IMG/VR virus record: IMGVR_UViG_3300018033_000002
Span: 1 to 39,285 of that record
Direction: 5' to 3' (one strand)
Source of the DNA: a virus
Length of the DNA stretch: 39,285 nucleotides
Shown: positions 12,720 through 19,048 of the stretch, piece by piece
Layout: each line of letters starts with the position of its first letter
How positions within the stretch are numbered: the first letter of the stretch is position 1
Translations under genes and position numbers: made by a program
The notes under the pieces: generated by a model
Database searches by the model: none
Seen by the model: the letters and a program-made list of their open reading frames with translations, nothing else
What the model was told of the DNA's origin: nothing

Positions 12720-13020
12720 TGTTAAGTATCAGCATGTGCAAATTTATTTTCAATAAAGTGCAGATTTCTCTTGACATTCTAGCAAAAAATTTATACCCTA
12801 AGGATGGCTTGGGTGGGGCGGCGGTGAATGTGCAATACACAAAGTGTGTTGCCATGGGAGCCCGCTAGTCGCTTCATCGCTCCTACGCTCATGTTTGCTC
12901 GCTGTCTTCGCTCGCAAACCAATAAAATATTAGGGTTAAGTTAAAGTTTCTCTTTGCTTCTTCTTTGTGTTTCTTTCTTTGTTACTTTCTTTCTTTATAT
13001 TTCTTCTTCATTTCTCTTTG
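12720..13020. other. Non-coding interval with promoter-like box and hairpins
   Basis: No convincing gene. TTGACA (12771-12776) is followed at 15 bases by TATACC, a rightward promoter candidate with short spacing. GCAATACAC-AAA-GTGTGTTGC (12832-12852) is a 9-bp hairpin. Around 12860-12925 the base composition is more GC-rich than the flanks, with repeated GCTCGC units. From 12950 to 13020 the plus strand is a T-rich run of TTTCTT-type repeats just after the stop of the leftward gene at 13021, which might include termination signals. Confidence 0.45.
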
Positions 13021-13344
13021 TTAGTTATCATCTGTATCAGCATTTTCATATACAGGTAATGTAACAGTTAGCTCTTCTTTGTTGACAGATCTTTTGACAT
13101 CAGGTCGATCTTCTTGGTTATATGCGGACATCATTCTTGCATTGACTGCTTTGAATCTATTACGGATGTATGGTTCAGGATGAGTGGCACTTGGTTCATC
13201 AAGGATCACTTTGATGAAGGTGAGCTTAATGCGGTTAGCTGATATCTTTTCTTCATTTACAAGGGTCCAACCATTGGCGGAATGACTATATACTTCTTGT
13301 GTGCGGAACATAAGATAGGTTTCAAATGATTTCATTGCATTCAT
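13021..13344 (-). CDS. Hypothetical protein (107 aa)
   Basis: MNAMKSFETYLMFRTQEVYS, then NGWTLVNEEKISANRIKLTFIKVILDE, is a strand-rich domain; the acidic tail ends NADTDDN. ATG overlaps the stop of the 35-residue membrane gene upstream as ATGA. No family is recognised. Confidence 0.55.
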   Translation of the reverse strand: MNAMKSFETYLMFRTQEVYSHSANGWTLVNEEKISANRIKLTFIKVILDEPSATHPEPYIRNRFKAVNARMMSAYNQEDRPDVKRSVNKEELTVTLPVYENADTDDN

Positions 13345-13448
13345 GCTTTACCTCGCATAAAAAGAGATACAAAAACGGTTACGGCGAATAGGCAGACGAA
13401 GATAGCCGCCCCAGCTTTCATGATAAACTGCATATCGGAATTGTCCAT
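13341..13448 (-). CDS. Single-pass membrane mini-protein (35 aa)
   Basis: AAAAGGAG lies ahead of ATG 13448, an excellent ribosome site. The product MDNSDMQFIMKAG continues with the hydrophobic span AAIFVCLFAVTVFVSLFM and ends RGKA. One membrane helix with an acidic N-terminus and basic C-terminus. It is coupled to the next gene by an ATGA overlap. Confidence 0.65.
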   Translation of the reverse strand: MDNSDMQFIMKAGAAIFVCLFAVTVFVSLFMRGKA

Positions 13449-13493
13449 ATCGGCTCCTTTTGCGGACTAACATAGGAAAAAGGTTATTTTGAT

Positions 13494-13528
13494 GCAAGAA
13501 ATAATCGAAAATTAAAATAATTTCTTGC
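13494..13528. promoter_or_regulatory. Inverted repeat between divergent gene blocks
   Basis: GCAAGAAAT (13494-13502) and ATTTCTTGC (13520-13528) are perfect 9-bp arms with 17 bases between. The site is midway between the leftward gene starting at 13448 and the rightward genes from 13602, so it is a natural operator for both. No strong -35/-10 pair was found beside it. Confidence 0.55.
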
Positions 13529-13601
13529 CCTCTTATGTTAAAATATGCATTGTGGTAATTTAAACTTGAATTTATGTACTTTTTAAGGTTTTGGGTATCT
13601 T

Positions 13602-13763
13602 ATGGAAGCAGAAGAAGCTGAAATTGAGGGAAAACTTGAGTTTTCATCAACTTCTGTTGGTTTATTGAAGCAAATCAAAGAAATGATAAGGAAAATCAGG
13701 GATGGAACAAGAGAATGCATCATTGATCTGGAGTGCGAAGGGGACAATCCTTTTCACAGATGA
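13602..13763 (+). CDS. Small acidic protein (53 aa)
   Basis: MEAEEAEIEGKLEFSSTS is followed by a basic helix LLKQIKEMIRKIRDG and an acidic end ECEGDNPFHR. The ribosome site is weak. The frame overlaps the next one (13702) by 62 bases, so one of the two may be spurious. First rightward gene of this block. Confidence 0.4.
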   Translation: MEAEEAEIEGKLEFSSTSVGLLKQIKEMIRKIRDGTRECIIDLECEGDNPFHR

Positions 13764-13836
13764 AGATCCACATTATTTTTGGGTGGAAAGATTGAAAAAG
13801 GTCGTAGAACAAGAGGATGAACATGAAGGACATTAA
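13702..13836 (+). CDS. Small acidic protein (44 aa)
   Basis: MEQENASLIWSAKGTILFTD continues EDPHYFWVERLKKVVEQEDEH. The mix of a W-x-AKGTILF strand and an acidic helix looks like real coding. It is preceded by AAGGAAAATCAGGG. Its stop overlaps the next start (13823). No family is recognised. Confidence 0.45.
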   Translation: MEQENASLIWSAKGTILFTDEDPHYFWVERLKKVVEQEDEHEGH

Positions 13837-14020
13837 AGCTAGATTGCAGGTCAGCGCAGGCATAGGAACTATTACGGCGATTATCTTGTCATATGCGACG
13901 AATCATAGCATTCTATGGGCGCTTTTGCATATGATTCTCGGATGGATCTATGTGATATATTGGCTGTTTACATATTCCAATCTAGACCAAATGATTCATT
14001 CTATAATGGTTCATGGATGA
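13823..14020 (+). CDS. Two-helix membrane protein (65 aa)
   Basis: AGAGGA stands about six bases before ATG 13823, which is better placed than ATG 13817. MKDIKARLQVSAG leads into hydrophobic helix 1 (IGTITAIILSYATNHSI) and helix 2 (WALLHMILGWIYVIYWLF). Proteins with this H-S-I-x-WA…ILGWIYVIY pattern are widespread small membrane proteins of unknown role. A holin function is possible from size and topology but it is not next to any lysis gene. Confidence 0.6.
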   Translation: MKDIKARLQVSAGIGTITAIILSYATNHSILWALLHMILGWIYVIYWLFTYSNLDQMIHSIMVHG

Positions 14021-14154
14021 AGCAATTGCATTGGTTAAGGAAATATTACTCAAATAGGGCTAAAAGGAAGGAAAGACTCTATTTCAGGAAATATGGAATT
14101 TCTATGGAAGAAGCTATCAAAGAATATGGAACATGGATCCATATTGGAACCTAA
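14017..14154 (+). CDS. Small basic protein (45 aa)
   Basis: ATG 14017 overlaps the membrane-protein stop as ATGA. MKQLHWLRKYYSNRAKRKER is strongly basic, followed by FRKYGISMEEAIKEYGTW. It may bind nucleic acid or membrane. There is no separate ribosome site, so coupling is assumed. Confidence 0.45.
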   Translation: MKQLHWLRKYYSNRAKRKERLYFRKYGISMEEAIKEYGTWIHIGT

Positions 14155-14165
14155 ATGAGGAAGAT

Positions 14166-14492
14166 ATGAATAAATGGAATAAAGTTGCAGATAATAAGCC
14201 ACTGCCAGGTCAGTATGTAGTATTTTATGATCGTTATAGGCAGATAATAGGGTTAATGCCTTATGTAGTTGCAAAGAGGCACATAGATGATTATTGGGAA
14301 ACATGTGGATATGATTTTACAATGACTGATTTCCATTACTGGATGTATCTGGAAGATATACCTAAAATCGAAAAAAAAAACATTTTTTGTCCAGAATGCT
14401 GCGGAAGTTTGGTGAGTTGTGCAGATCCTTCTGATCCGGGAAAAAGTAAATGTTTAGATTGCACAAAAGAATTCTGGATAAGAAAAAATTAA
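14166..14492 (+). CDS. DUF551-like domain with zinc ribbon (108 aa)
   Basis: GAGGA lies five bases before ATG 14166, preferred over ATG 14133. MNKWNKVADNKPLPGQYVVF, then YDRYRQIIGLMPYVVAKRHI and FHYWMYLEDIP, follow the W..V....LP..G..V..YD…THWM.LP.PP layout of DUF551 proteins. The C-terminus adds a zinc-ribbon-like CPECCG…CLDC pair. Its function is unknown. A composite of the two domains is uncommon in my recollection. Confidence 0.6.
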   Translation: MNKWNKVADNKPLPGQYVVFYDRYRQIIGLMPYVVAKRHIDDYWETCGYDFTMTDFHYWMYLEDIPKIEKKNIFCPECCGSLVSCADPSDPGKSKCLDCTKEFWIRKN

Positions 14493-14515
14493 ACCTGCTT
14501 AAAAAACAGGGATGA

Positions 14516-14575
14516 GACCAATCCTAGGTTCCTGGTCAGTAGTTTCATCGCGTTGAGCCTCATAAATAACGCGAT
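14516..14575 (+). other. Two RNA hairpins before terminator
   Basis: GACCA (14516-14520) pairs with TGGTC (14533-14537), and ATCGCGTT (14547-14554) pairs perfectly with AACGCGAT (14568-14575). The stretch 14493-14610 has no coding frame of note. Together with the terminator at 14611 this makes a structured 150-base 3' region or a separate small RNA. Confidence 0.5.
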
Positions 14576-14610
14576 AGTTGTGGGCACAGATCTACATTGC
14601 TGGCCAGGTC

Positions 14611-14648
14611 GCCTTGCACCTTCTTAGCGGAGAAGCAAGGCTTTTTTT
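14611..14648 (+). terminator. Rho-independent terminator
   Basis: GCCTTGC (14611-14617) pairs with GCAAGGC (14635-14641), with an inner TTCT/AGAA stem and loop TAGCGG, followed by seven T. It separates the DUF551-type gene from the gene at 14664. Rightward genes continue only 16 bases later, so the terminator may be leaky or antiterminated. Confidence 0.85.
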
Positions 14649-14663
14649 AAAAAAGAGGAGTAT

Positions 14664-14858
14664 ATGGCAGAGGATAAAAAATGGATTCAAGGCGCAATCA
14701 AGAAACCTGGTGCGCTTCACAAGGAACTGGGTGTTCCAGAAGGTAAAAAGATACCCGCAAAGAAACTTGCATCAGCCGCAAAGAAACCAGGTAAAGAAGG
14801 GCAAAGGGCTAGATTGGCCGAAACATTGGAGGGGTTCAAGAAGGGGTTCAAGAAATGA
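14664..14858 (+). CDS. Small basic phage protein (64 aa)
   Basis: AGAGGAG precedes ATG 14664. The product includes KWIQGAIKKPGALHKELGV, PEGKKIPAKKLASAAKKPG and RARLAETLEGF. This KWIQGAIKxPGAL…IPAxKLxxAAKKxGxxGxRA(R/N)LA pattern recurs in many phages in structural regions. It is Lys-rich and may be DNA-associated or a virion component. I recognise the family type but know no function. Confidence 0.75.
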   Translation: MAEDKKWIQGAIKKPGALHKELGVPEGKKIPAKKLASAAKKPGKEGQRARLAETLEGFKKGFKK

Positions 14859-15124
14859 ATTTATTGAAGATGTTCAGAGATTGGATTTCAAGTGATCAAG
14901 ATCAAGGGAAATTAAGTGAGATGTGGACTAAAAGGTATGGCAATATTTGGGGTACTAAGGAAGTAAGCGATTATCACTTAGATATCGCATATGACATTTA
15001 TCTCATGAGGAAGGAAATTGAGATGCTTCATATGAAATGCAAAGCAAATGAGAAGTTCGCAAGTGATATATGGGATGATCTTGACCTTTTGAAAAACCCG
15101 CATCAAGGTTGCATGGATGTATAA
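14855..15124 (+). CDS. Hypothetical protein (89 aa)
   Basis: ATG 14855 overlaps the previous stop as ATGA. MNLLKMFRDWISSDQDQGKL is followed by EMWTKRYGNIWGT and a helical acidic region ending DIWDDLDLLKNPHQGCMDV. The product looks helical. No family is recognised. Confidence 0.5.
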   Translation: MNLLKMFRDWISSDQDQGKLSEMWTKRYGNIWGTKEVSDYHLDIAYDIYLMRKEIEMLHMKCKANEKFASDIWDDLDLLKNPHQGCMDV

Positions 15125-15386
15125 CTTTTGCGACTGTACAGATTCACCTTGTCATTGTGAATTTTATGATTTCAAGGAAGAAATGCAGGACAAAATATAT
15201 TATTTAGAGATGGAATTAGATAGATTTAAAGAAGAAATCAAGGAGATTATTGTGGATAAGGCTTATAAGAATATCGCGAAGGATGCTAAGAAAGTTGAGA
15301 CTGACACGAAAAAGGTCTTGGAAAAAGACAAGGGTCGTGATAAGTTGGTGAAGAAGGGCAAAGAAGCCATGAAAAAAGGTTGTTGA
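15117..15386 (+). CDS. Cys-rich head plus coiled-coil protein (89 aa)
   Basis: MYNFCDCTDSPCHCEFYDF gives four Cys in a short span that could bind a metal. A long charged helix follows (DKIYYLEMELDRFKEEIKEI) and a Lys-rich tail (KKVLEKDKGRDKLVKKGKEA). It overlaps the previous gene by eight bases. No family is recognised. Confidence 0.5.
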   Translation: MYNFCDCTDSPCHCEFYDFKEEMQDKIYYLEMELDRFKEEIKEIIVDKAYKNIAKDAKKVETDTKKVLEKDKGRDKLVKKGKEAMKKGC

Positions 15387-15443
15387 GAATTTCCCAAAGA
15401 AGGCCGAGTTGAGGGTAACTGGCTATAGGAACCCTCGCATTTT

Positions 15444-15519
15444 GCCTCAGAGGACGAATGGTTAAGTCGCCAGACGCTCACCCGCCTGGAGGTGTAGGTT
15501 CGAATCCTACCTTTGGCTA
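15444..15519 (+). tRNA. Degenerate tRNA or tRNA-like element
   Basis: A canonical T arm is present: GTAGG-TTCGAAT-CCTAC (15494-15510), including GGTTCGAATCC. A D arm GAC…GTC encloses GAATGGTTAA (15453-15468). The 3' strand CTTTGGC (15511-15517) pairs with 5' GCC-TC-AGAG only if TC is bulged. The anticodon arm CCAG…CTGG (15470-15489) has a loop of 12 instead of the usual 5-bp stem and 7-base loop, so no anticodon can be assigned. No CCA is encoded. Could be a decayed tRNA, an attachment-site remnant or a tRNA mimic. Confidence 0.45.
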
Positions 15520-15581
15520 GGCCCTTAGAAATGGTATGTTGATTCTGGACCGGGAAGATCGCCGGATCCAGTGGGGATCCA

Positions 15582-15616
15582 AAACTTGCTTTGGCCGGGC
15601 AAGTTTCCCTTTATTT
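15582..15616 (+). terminator. Terminator-like hairpin before gene 15625
   Basis: AAACTTGC (15582-15589) pairs with GCAAGTTT (15599-15606), loop TTTGGCCGG, followed by CCCTTTATTT. Just upstream, GGATCC-AGTGG-GGATCC (15564-15580) and, at 15411-15436, GAGGGT/ACCCTC form further hairpins, so the whole gap 15387-15624 is structured. Confidence 0.5.
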
Positions 15617-15624
15617 GAGGACTA

Positions 15625-15969
15625 ATGGACGCAGAAGAGTTTTTATACAGCAAGAAATACATTCTAGTCGATCGCACTACCATAGAAAAGATGTTGGATA
15701 CATTCGGATCGTCCGATGAGTTTCTTGCATTCCAGAGAGATCTAACGGGTCTATCGGCGCACTTATATGATATAGCTAACACCATGAAAGATGAAAAAGA
15801 CGAAAACATCTTGATGAACAAGGTTGTAGCTCAGTTATTCGCATTCGGCTATTTCTGTAGAGAGAACATTGAAATCATCAGGCAATGGGTCCAATTGATT
15901 CAATACAAAGAACTCACGAAAGAAGAAAAAGAAGCCATCGATTCTAAAATAATTTCACAAGAAGAATAA
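15625..15969 (+). CDS. Hypothetical protein upstream of large terminase (114 aa)
   Basis: GAGGA precedes ATG 15625. MDAEEFLYSKKYILVDRTTI, then EKMLDTFGSSDEFLAFQRDL and a helix-rich C-terminus (EKEAIDSKIISQEE). The stop overlaps the large-terminase start as TAATG. Position would suit a small terminase, but the GNxRSW-type small subunit is at 11522 and no HTH is visible here, so it may be a packaging accessory. Confidence 0.5.
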   Translation: MDAEEFLYSKKYILVDRTTIEKMLDTFGSSDEFLAFQRDLTGLSAHLYDIANTMKDEKDENILMNKVVAQLFAFGYFCRENIEIIRQWVQLIQYKELTKEEKEAIDSKIISQEE

Positions 15970-17300
15970 TGACCGCAATCACAATTCCTTACGGTTATAC
16001 GCCTCGTATCTATCAAGAAAATATTTTAAATGCTTTAGATAATGGGGTAAAGAACGCCTGTTGGGTCGTCCATCGTCGGGGTGGTAAGGATACGACCATG
16101 TGGAATTACATGATTAAGCGGGCATACATGGAGCCGGGAACTTACTATTATTTTCTTCCCTCCTATGCCCAGGCAAAGCGTGTGATCTGGGATGGGATGA
16201 CGAATGACGGGAAAAGGATGTTGGATTATATTCCAAAAGCCATCATTGATGGTAATCCAAACAACACTGAGATGAAGATTTGGATCAATGGTGCGAATGG
16301 GCAGTCTTTGATACAGCTTATAGGAGCTGATTCCTATGATTCCATAATGGGAACAAACCCAAGAGGCATAGTTTTTTCTGAGTGGTCCCTTATGGATCCA
16401 ATGTGCTACGACTTCGTTAAACCGATCTTGGCTGCGAATGGCGGTTGGTGCGCATTCATTTACACGCCACGAGGTAAGAACTGGGGATGGGATCTTGCGG
16501 AGATAGCTCGCAGAAACCCGCAGGATTGGTTTTTTGAGGTACTCACGATAAAAGAAACGAATGTGCTTACCGAGGATCAGGTCGAGACCGAACGTCGTAA
16601 AGGCATGCCGGAAGATATGATTCAACAGGAATTCTATTGCAACTTCAATCGAGGTCAAGAAGGTTCTTATTATGGAAAACAGATCGAAGAACTTCGCAAG
16701 AAAGAGCAAATATGTCATGTCGGATTTGATCCTTCGATCCCAGTGCGAACATACTGGGACCTTGGGATCGGCGATTCTACTGCGATATGGTTCGCGCAAT
16801 TCGTTAACAAGGAAGTGCACCTCATAAATTACTATGAGAATCAAGGCGAAGGGCTATCTCACTACGCAAGGGTTCTAGACGAGTATCGTCGAGAAACTGG
16901 ATGCATATATGATCTTCACGTAGCTCCACATGACATTCAAGCTCGCGAGCTGACAACAGGTAAGACAAGACTTGAAACAGCTCGTCGGTTAGGTCTGAAC
17001 TACCGTGTTGCGCCAAAGTTGAGCTTAGAATCTGGCATAGAAGCCGTTCGAATGATTCTCTCGCGCTGCTGGTTTGATGAAAAAAGATGTGAACTCGGCT
17101 TGAAGTGTCTTGAGAATTACCGGAAGCAATACAATGAGAAGTTTCGTGTTTATGGTGACAAGCCGTTTCACGATTATACCTCTCACGGAGCCGATGCTTT
17201 TCGGATGCTTGCGATAACGGAGCAGTCCTTTCGGCCGGATCAGGGGATTTCTGATGGTGATTATGATCGCATGAAGGGTCTGTGGGGTTGGAGAGTTTAG
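15969..17300 (+). CDS. terL: Terminase large subunit (443 aa)
   Basis: ATPase part: Walker A-like VHRRGGKDT at residues 35-42, a coupling region YYFLPSYAQAKRVIWDG, and Walker B GIVFSEW near 133-139 with the catalytic Glu. Nuclease part: TYWDLGIGDSTAIWFAQ (first acidic residue), HVAPHDIQARE, and a C-terminal HDYTSHGADAFRML, as in RNase H-fold terminase nucleases. It drives DNA into the capsid and cuts it. Length is typical. Its last 480 bases are overlapped by an antisense frame (16822-17481). Confidence 0.93.
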   Translation: MTAITIPYGYTPRIYQENILNALDNGVKNACWVVHRRGGKDTTMWNYMIKRAYMEPGTYYYFLPSYAQAKRVIWDGMTNDGKRMLDYIPKAIIDGNPNNTEMKIWINGANGQSLIQLIGADSYDSIMGTNPRGIVFSEWSLMDPMCYDFVKPILAANGGWCAFIYTPRGKNWGWDLAEIARRNPQDWFFEVLTIKETNVLTEDQVETERRKGMPEDMIQQEFYCNFNRGQEGSYYGKQIEELRKKEQICHVGFDPSIPVRTYWDLGIGDSTAIWFAQFVNKEVHLINYYENQGEGLSHYARVLDEYRRETGCIYDLHVAPHDIQARELTTGKTRLETARRLGLNYRVAPKLSLESGIEAVRMILSRCWFDEKRCELGLKCLENYRKQYNEKFRVYGDKPFHDYTSHGADAFRMLAITEQSFRPDQGISDGDYDRMKGLWGWRV

Positions 17301-17481
17301 GTTGATTATAAAGCGTTCCTGCATAAAAACGCCTGTCTATTTCTTTCTCAATCATCTCGCGGACGAGATCTTTCAAATTGAATTCATTAGGTTCTTCTGG
17401 ACTAACACCTTCATCAGGAATTTTCGTTTCTCCTAATTTCTTGAAATATTCGATCATTTCTTGAATGCTTAAACTTGTCAT
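16822..17481 (-). CDS. Small leftward gene extending antisense into terL (219 aa frame)
   Basis: GGGGTGAG lies just before ATG 17481. The first 60 residues (MTSLSIQEMIEYFKKLGETK… through KDLVREMIEKEIDRRFYAGT) look like genuine coding: helical, amphipathic, outside the terminase gene. The remaining 160 codons run opposite to the conserved terminase nuclease domain and are rich in His, Arg and Ser, typical of antisense reading. Either the protein has an overprinted tail or its ancestral stop was lost. Confidence 0.45.
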   Translation of the reverse strand: MTSLSIQEMIEYFKKLGETKIPDEGVSPEEPNEFNLKDLVREMIEKEIDRRFYAGTLYNQPKLSNPTDPSCDHNHHQKSPDPAERTAPLSQASEKHRLRERYNRETACHHKHETSHCIASGNSQDTSSRVHIFFHQTSSARESFERLLCQILSSTLAQHGSSDLTDELFQVLSYLLSARELECHVELREDHICIQFLDDTRLEPLRSEIALRLDSHSNL

Positions 17482-17563
17482 GGCTCACCCCATTGTTGTT
17501 TCGTAAATCTTTCGTAACTCTCGTAATTTTTCATATCTTAACAAATTCTGAATTTAGGTCAAA

Positions 17564-18133
17564 TTATCTTCTTAAATCAGGTCCGCAATCGACTTCGATG
17601 ATAACATTTTCTGCTGCAAATAAACGACTTGCGAGACGATGATGAAATAAACTTTCGAACTCTCTTCGCGAATAATTGCTGGTTATGATTGTAGGTTTCA
17701 TAGAGCAATATCTCTCATCAACAGCATCGAAGATAATTTCTTTTCTCCAATCGTTTAATCCTGTGCTTCCTATGTCGTCCAAGATAACAAAATCATCATC
17801 AATCAGATGATGTAAAGCATCAAGATAATCGCCCCCATGAAGATCCATCGAAGATCTAACTTTCTTAAGTAACTCAGACTCATTCCAATAACGGAAGGAA
17901 TCGAAGTTATTCAAAGCAAATTCAACAAATGCGGCACATAGGTAAGTTTTGCCAACTCCTGGATTGCCGCAAAAAACTAGGAAATTCTTAGGATTTTGCA
18001 TAAACTTCAATAAGGCTTTTTGATACCATTCTTCTCCAGAAATTCTTGAAATGTTAGCACCGACGTATCTTTCTCCGAAGAGGTTTTTTTGGGTGGTTTC
18101 AACGCTGCGGACGGGACGGAATCTTTTTTCCAC
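17564..18133 (-). CDS. DnaC/IstB-like AAA+ helicase loader (189 aa), GTG start
   Basis: Walker A GNPGVGKTYL, Walker B FVILDDIG, sensor-like IITSNYSRREF and an arginine-finger region FHHRLASRLF mark a DnaC-type AAA+ ATPase that loads the replicative helicase. The GTG start at 18133 is supported by AAAGGAAAG upstream inside a relaxed leader motif copy. Its first 43 codons overlap the initiator gene in another frame, both sides looking genuine. It is short but complete for this family. Its presumed partner helicase is at 4236. Confidence 0.85.
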   Translation of the reverse strand: MEKRFRPVRSVETTQKNLFGERYVGANISRISGEEWYQKALLKFMQNPKNFLVFCGNPGVGKTYLCAAFVEFALNNFDSFRYWNESELLKKVRSSMDLHGGDYLDALHHLIDDDFVILDDIGSTGLNDWRKEIIFDAVDERYCSMKPTIITSNYSRREFESLFHHRLASRLFAAENVIIEVDCGPDLRR

Positions 18134-18822
18134 GGCTTCTTTCCTTTTGGTAGGGTTTTTTGTTTCTTAATACGCATATTATTTATCGTTCCAGAGATAA
18201 ATTTGAACCATTCTCTCACGGGACCGCGATATTTTACAAGAATATTCCAGGCTGCCTCGATCTCGGTTATGGAGAAGTCATTTTTCTCCTGAACACACGC
18301 AGTCATCAAATCCTGAAAGCTTATGGTGAATTCCTTACCATCAGGAGACCTTTTCTTACACTTTTCCACAATGCCCGTGGTCTCGGGCTTAGACAGAACA
18401 GAACAATTGTTTGGTTCGGTATATGGTATTGTATCTGTAGTAGAGGTTGCAGATTCGTGATCCCGATTTTGCGAATCCGCATCCTCGATTTTGCAATTTT
18501 GCAATACAATAAACATTTCTTCATTTTGAAACGCATACCACATAGTCTTTTCGAATTGCGTCTTATTAAAATTTCCTTTTATAATTACTCCAAATTCTTC
18601 AAGTCTTCGTATTATTCTGAAAACCTTATCCTTATTCCAATAAGGAAAATAACCCGCAATTTCTTCCAACGTGTTGTATGTCCAGGTCCGGCCATCCCTG
18701 AAATTTTTCTTCATATTTCGATTATATGTGATCCAAAATTGGAAATGATGAATCATTATGGCGCATTCGATCCCATAAGATTCAGCTAGATTGACGTTGA
18801 ATGAATGGTTTGGTCCTGACAT
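18007..18822 (-). CDS. Replication initiator, winged-helix O-like protein (271 aa)
   Basis: AAGGAG lies before ATG 18822. The N-terminal 110 residues match phage and plasmid initiator winged-helix domains: FNVNLAESYGIECAIMIHHF, then WTYNTLEEIAGYFPYWNKDKV and FRIIRRLEEFGVI. The middle is a low-complexity linker. The C-terminus is basic (KKQKTLPKGKKPWKK) and ends with a short TFQEFLEKNGIKKPY helix. It should bind the origin and recruit the helicase loader encoded next. No iterons were found nearby. Confidence 0.75.
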   Translation of the reverse strand: MSGPNHSFNVNLAESYGIECAIMIHHFQFWITYNRNMKKNFRDGRTWTYNTLEEIAGYFPYWNKDKVFRIIRRLEEFGVIIKGNFNKTQFEKTMWYAFQNEEMFIVLQNCKIEDADSQNRDHESATSTTDTIPYTEPNNCSVLSKPETTGIVEKCKKRSPDGKEFTISFQDLMTACVQEKNDFSITEIEAAWNILVKYRGPVREWFKFISGTINNMRIKKQKTLPKGKKPWKKDSVPSAALKPPKKTSSEKDTSVLTFQEFLEKNGIKKPY

Positions 18823-18861
18823 AGCTTTCTCCTTTTTTTTGGTGCAGTCTGTATTTTTCTC

Positions 18862-18902
18862 TTGCACTAAACTTGGAGTATGCTATTATTGAGACATACT
18901 CC
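18862..18902 (+). promoter_or_regulatory. Promoter with overlapping palindromic operator
   Basis: TTGCAC (18862-18867), a 16-base spacer and TATTAT (18884-18889) face rightward. GGAGTATG (18875-18882) and CATACTCC (18895-18902) are perfect 8-bp arms with 12 bases between and cover the -10 and the start point. The palindrome also lies 53 bases upstream of the leftward initiator start, so one protein could control both directions. Confidence 0.65.
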
Positions 18903-18976
18903 GCGTTTATAAGATCCACCAAGACCTATGTGCAGAGTTGGAGTTACCTTCTGGTAGAGGTAGCTCCTTTTTTTTT
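18896..18976 (+). ncRNA. Candidate small RNA (~80 nt)
   Basis: The interval begins just after a good promoter and ends at a textbook terminator. No ribosome site plus reading frame lies between. The terminator loop TTCTGGTAGA exposes UGGUAG, complementary to the CUACCA core of the leader motif that precedes several leftward genes, including the helicase-loader gene next door. The existence of the RNA is inferred from the two signals; targets are speculative. Confidence 0.5.
18940..18976 (+). terminator. Rho-independent terminator
   Basis: GGAGTTACC (18940-18948) pairs with GGTAGCTCC (18959-18967) over nine bases with one U-G, loop TTCTGGTAGA, followed by nine T. No rightward gene is upstream of it within reach except the short interval after the promoter at 18862. 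Confidence 0.88.
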
Positions 18977-19048
18977 GTTTAAACCAGTCCACCAATCTAT
19001 TCCCCATAAATCATTTTCGTCAATACAAACCTAACTGCCACATTTCCT

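Noticed and set aside
12791-12892. 33-codon leftward frame with HGNTLC-like segment
   Set aside because: No ribosome site, and it coincides with a GC-rich hairpin region; kept only as non-coding interval.
12950-13020. T-rich TTTCTT repeats as a microsatellite of interest
   Set aside because: Short and irregular; more simply explained as A/T-rich spacer after the leftward gene.
16035-16844. Long leftward frame (269 codons) opposite terL
   Set aside because: Lies entirely antisense to conserved terminase ATPase codons, has composition typical of reverse reading (His, Ile, Arg, Leu-rich) and no ribosome site.
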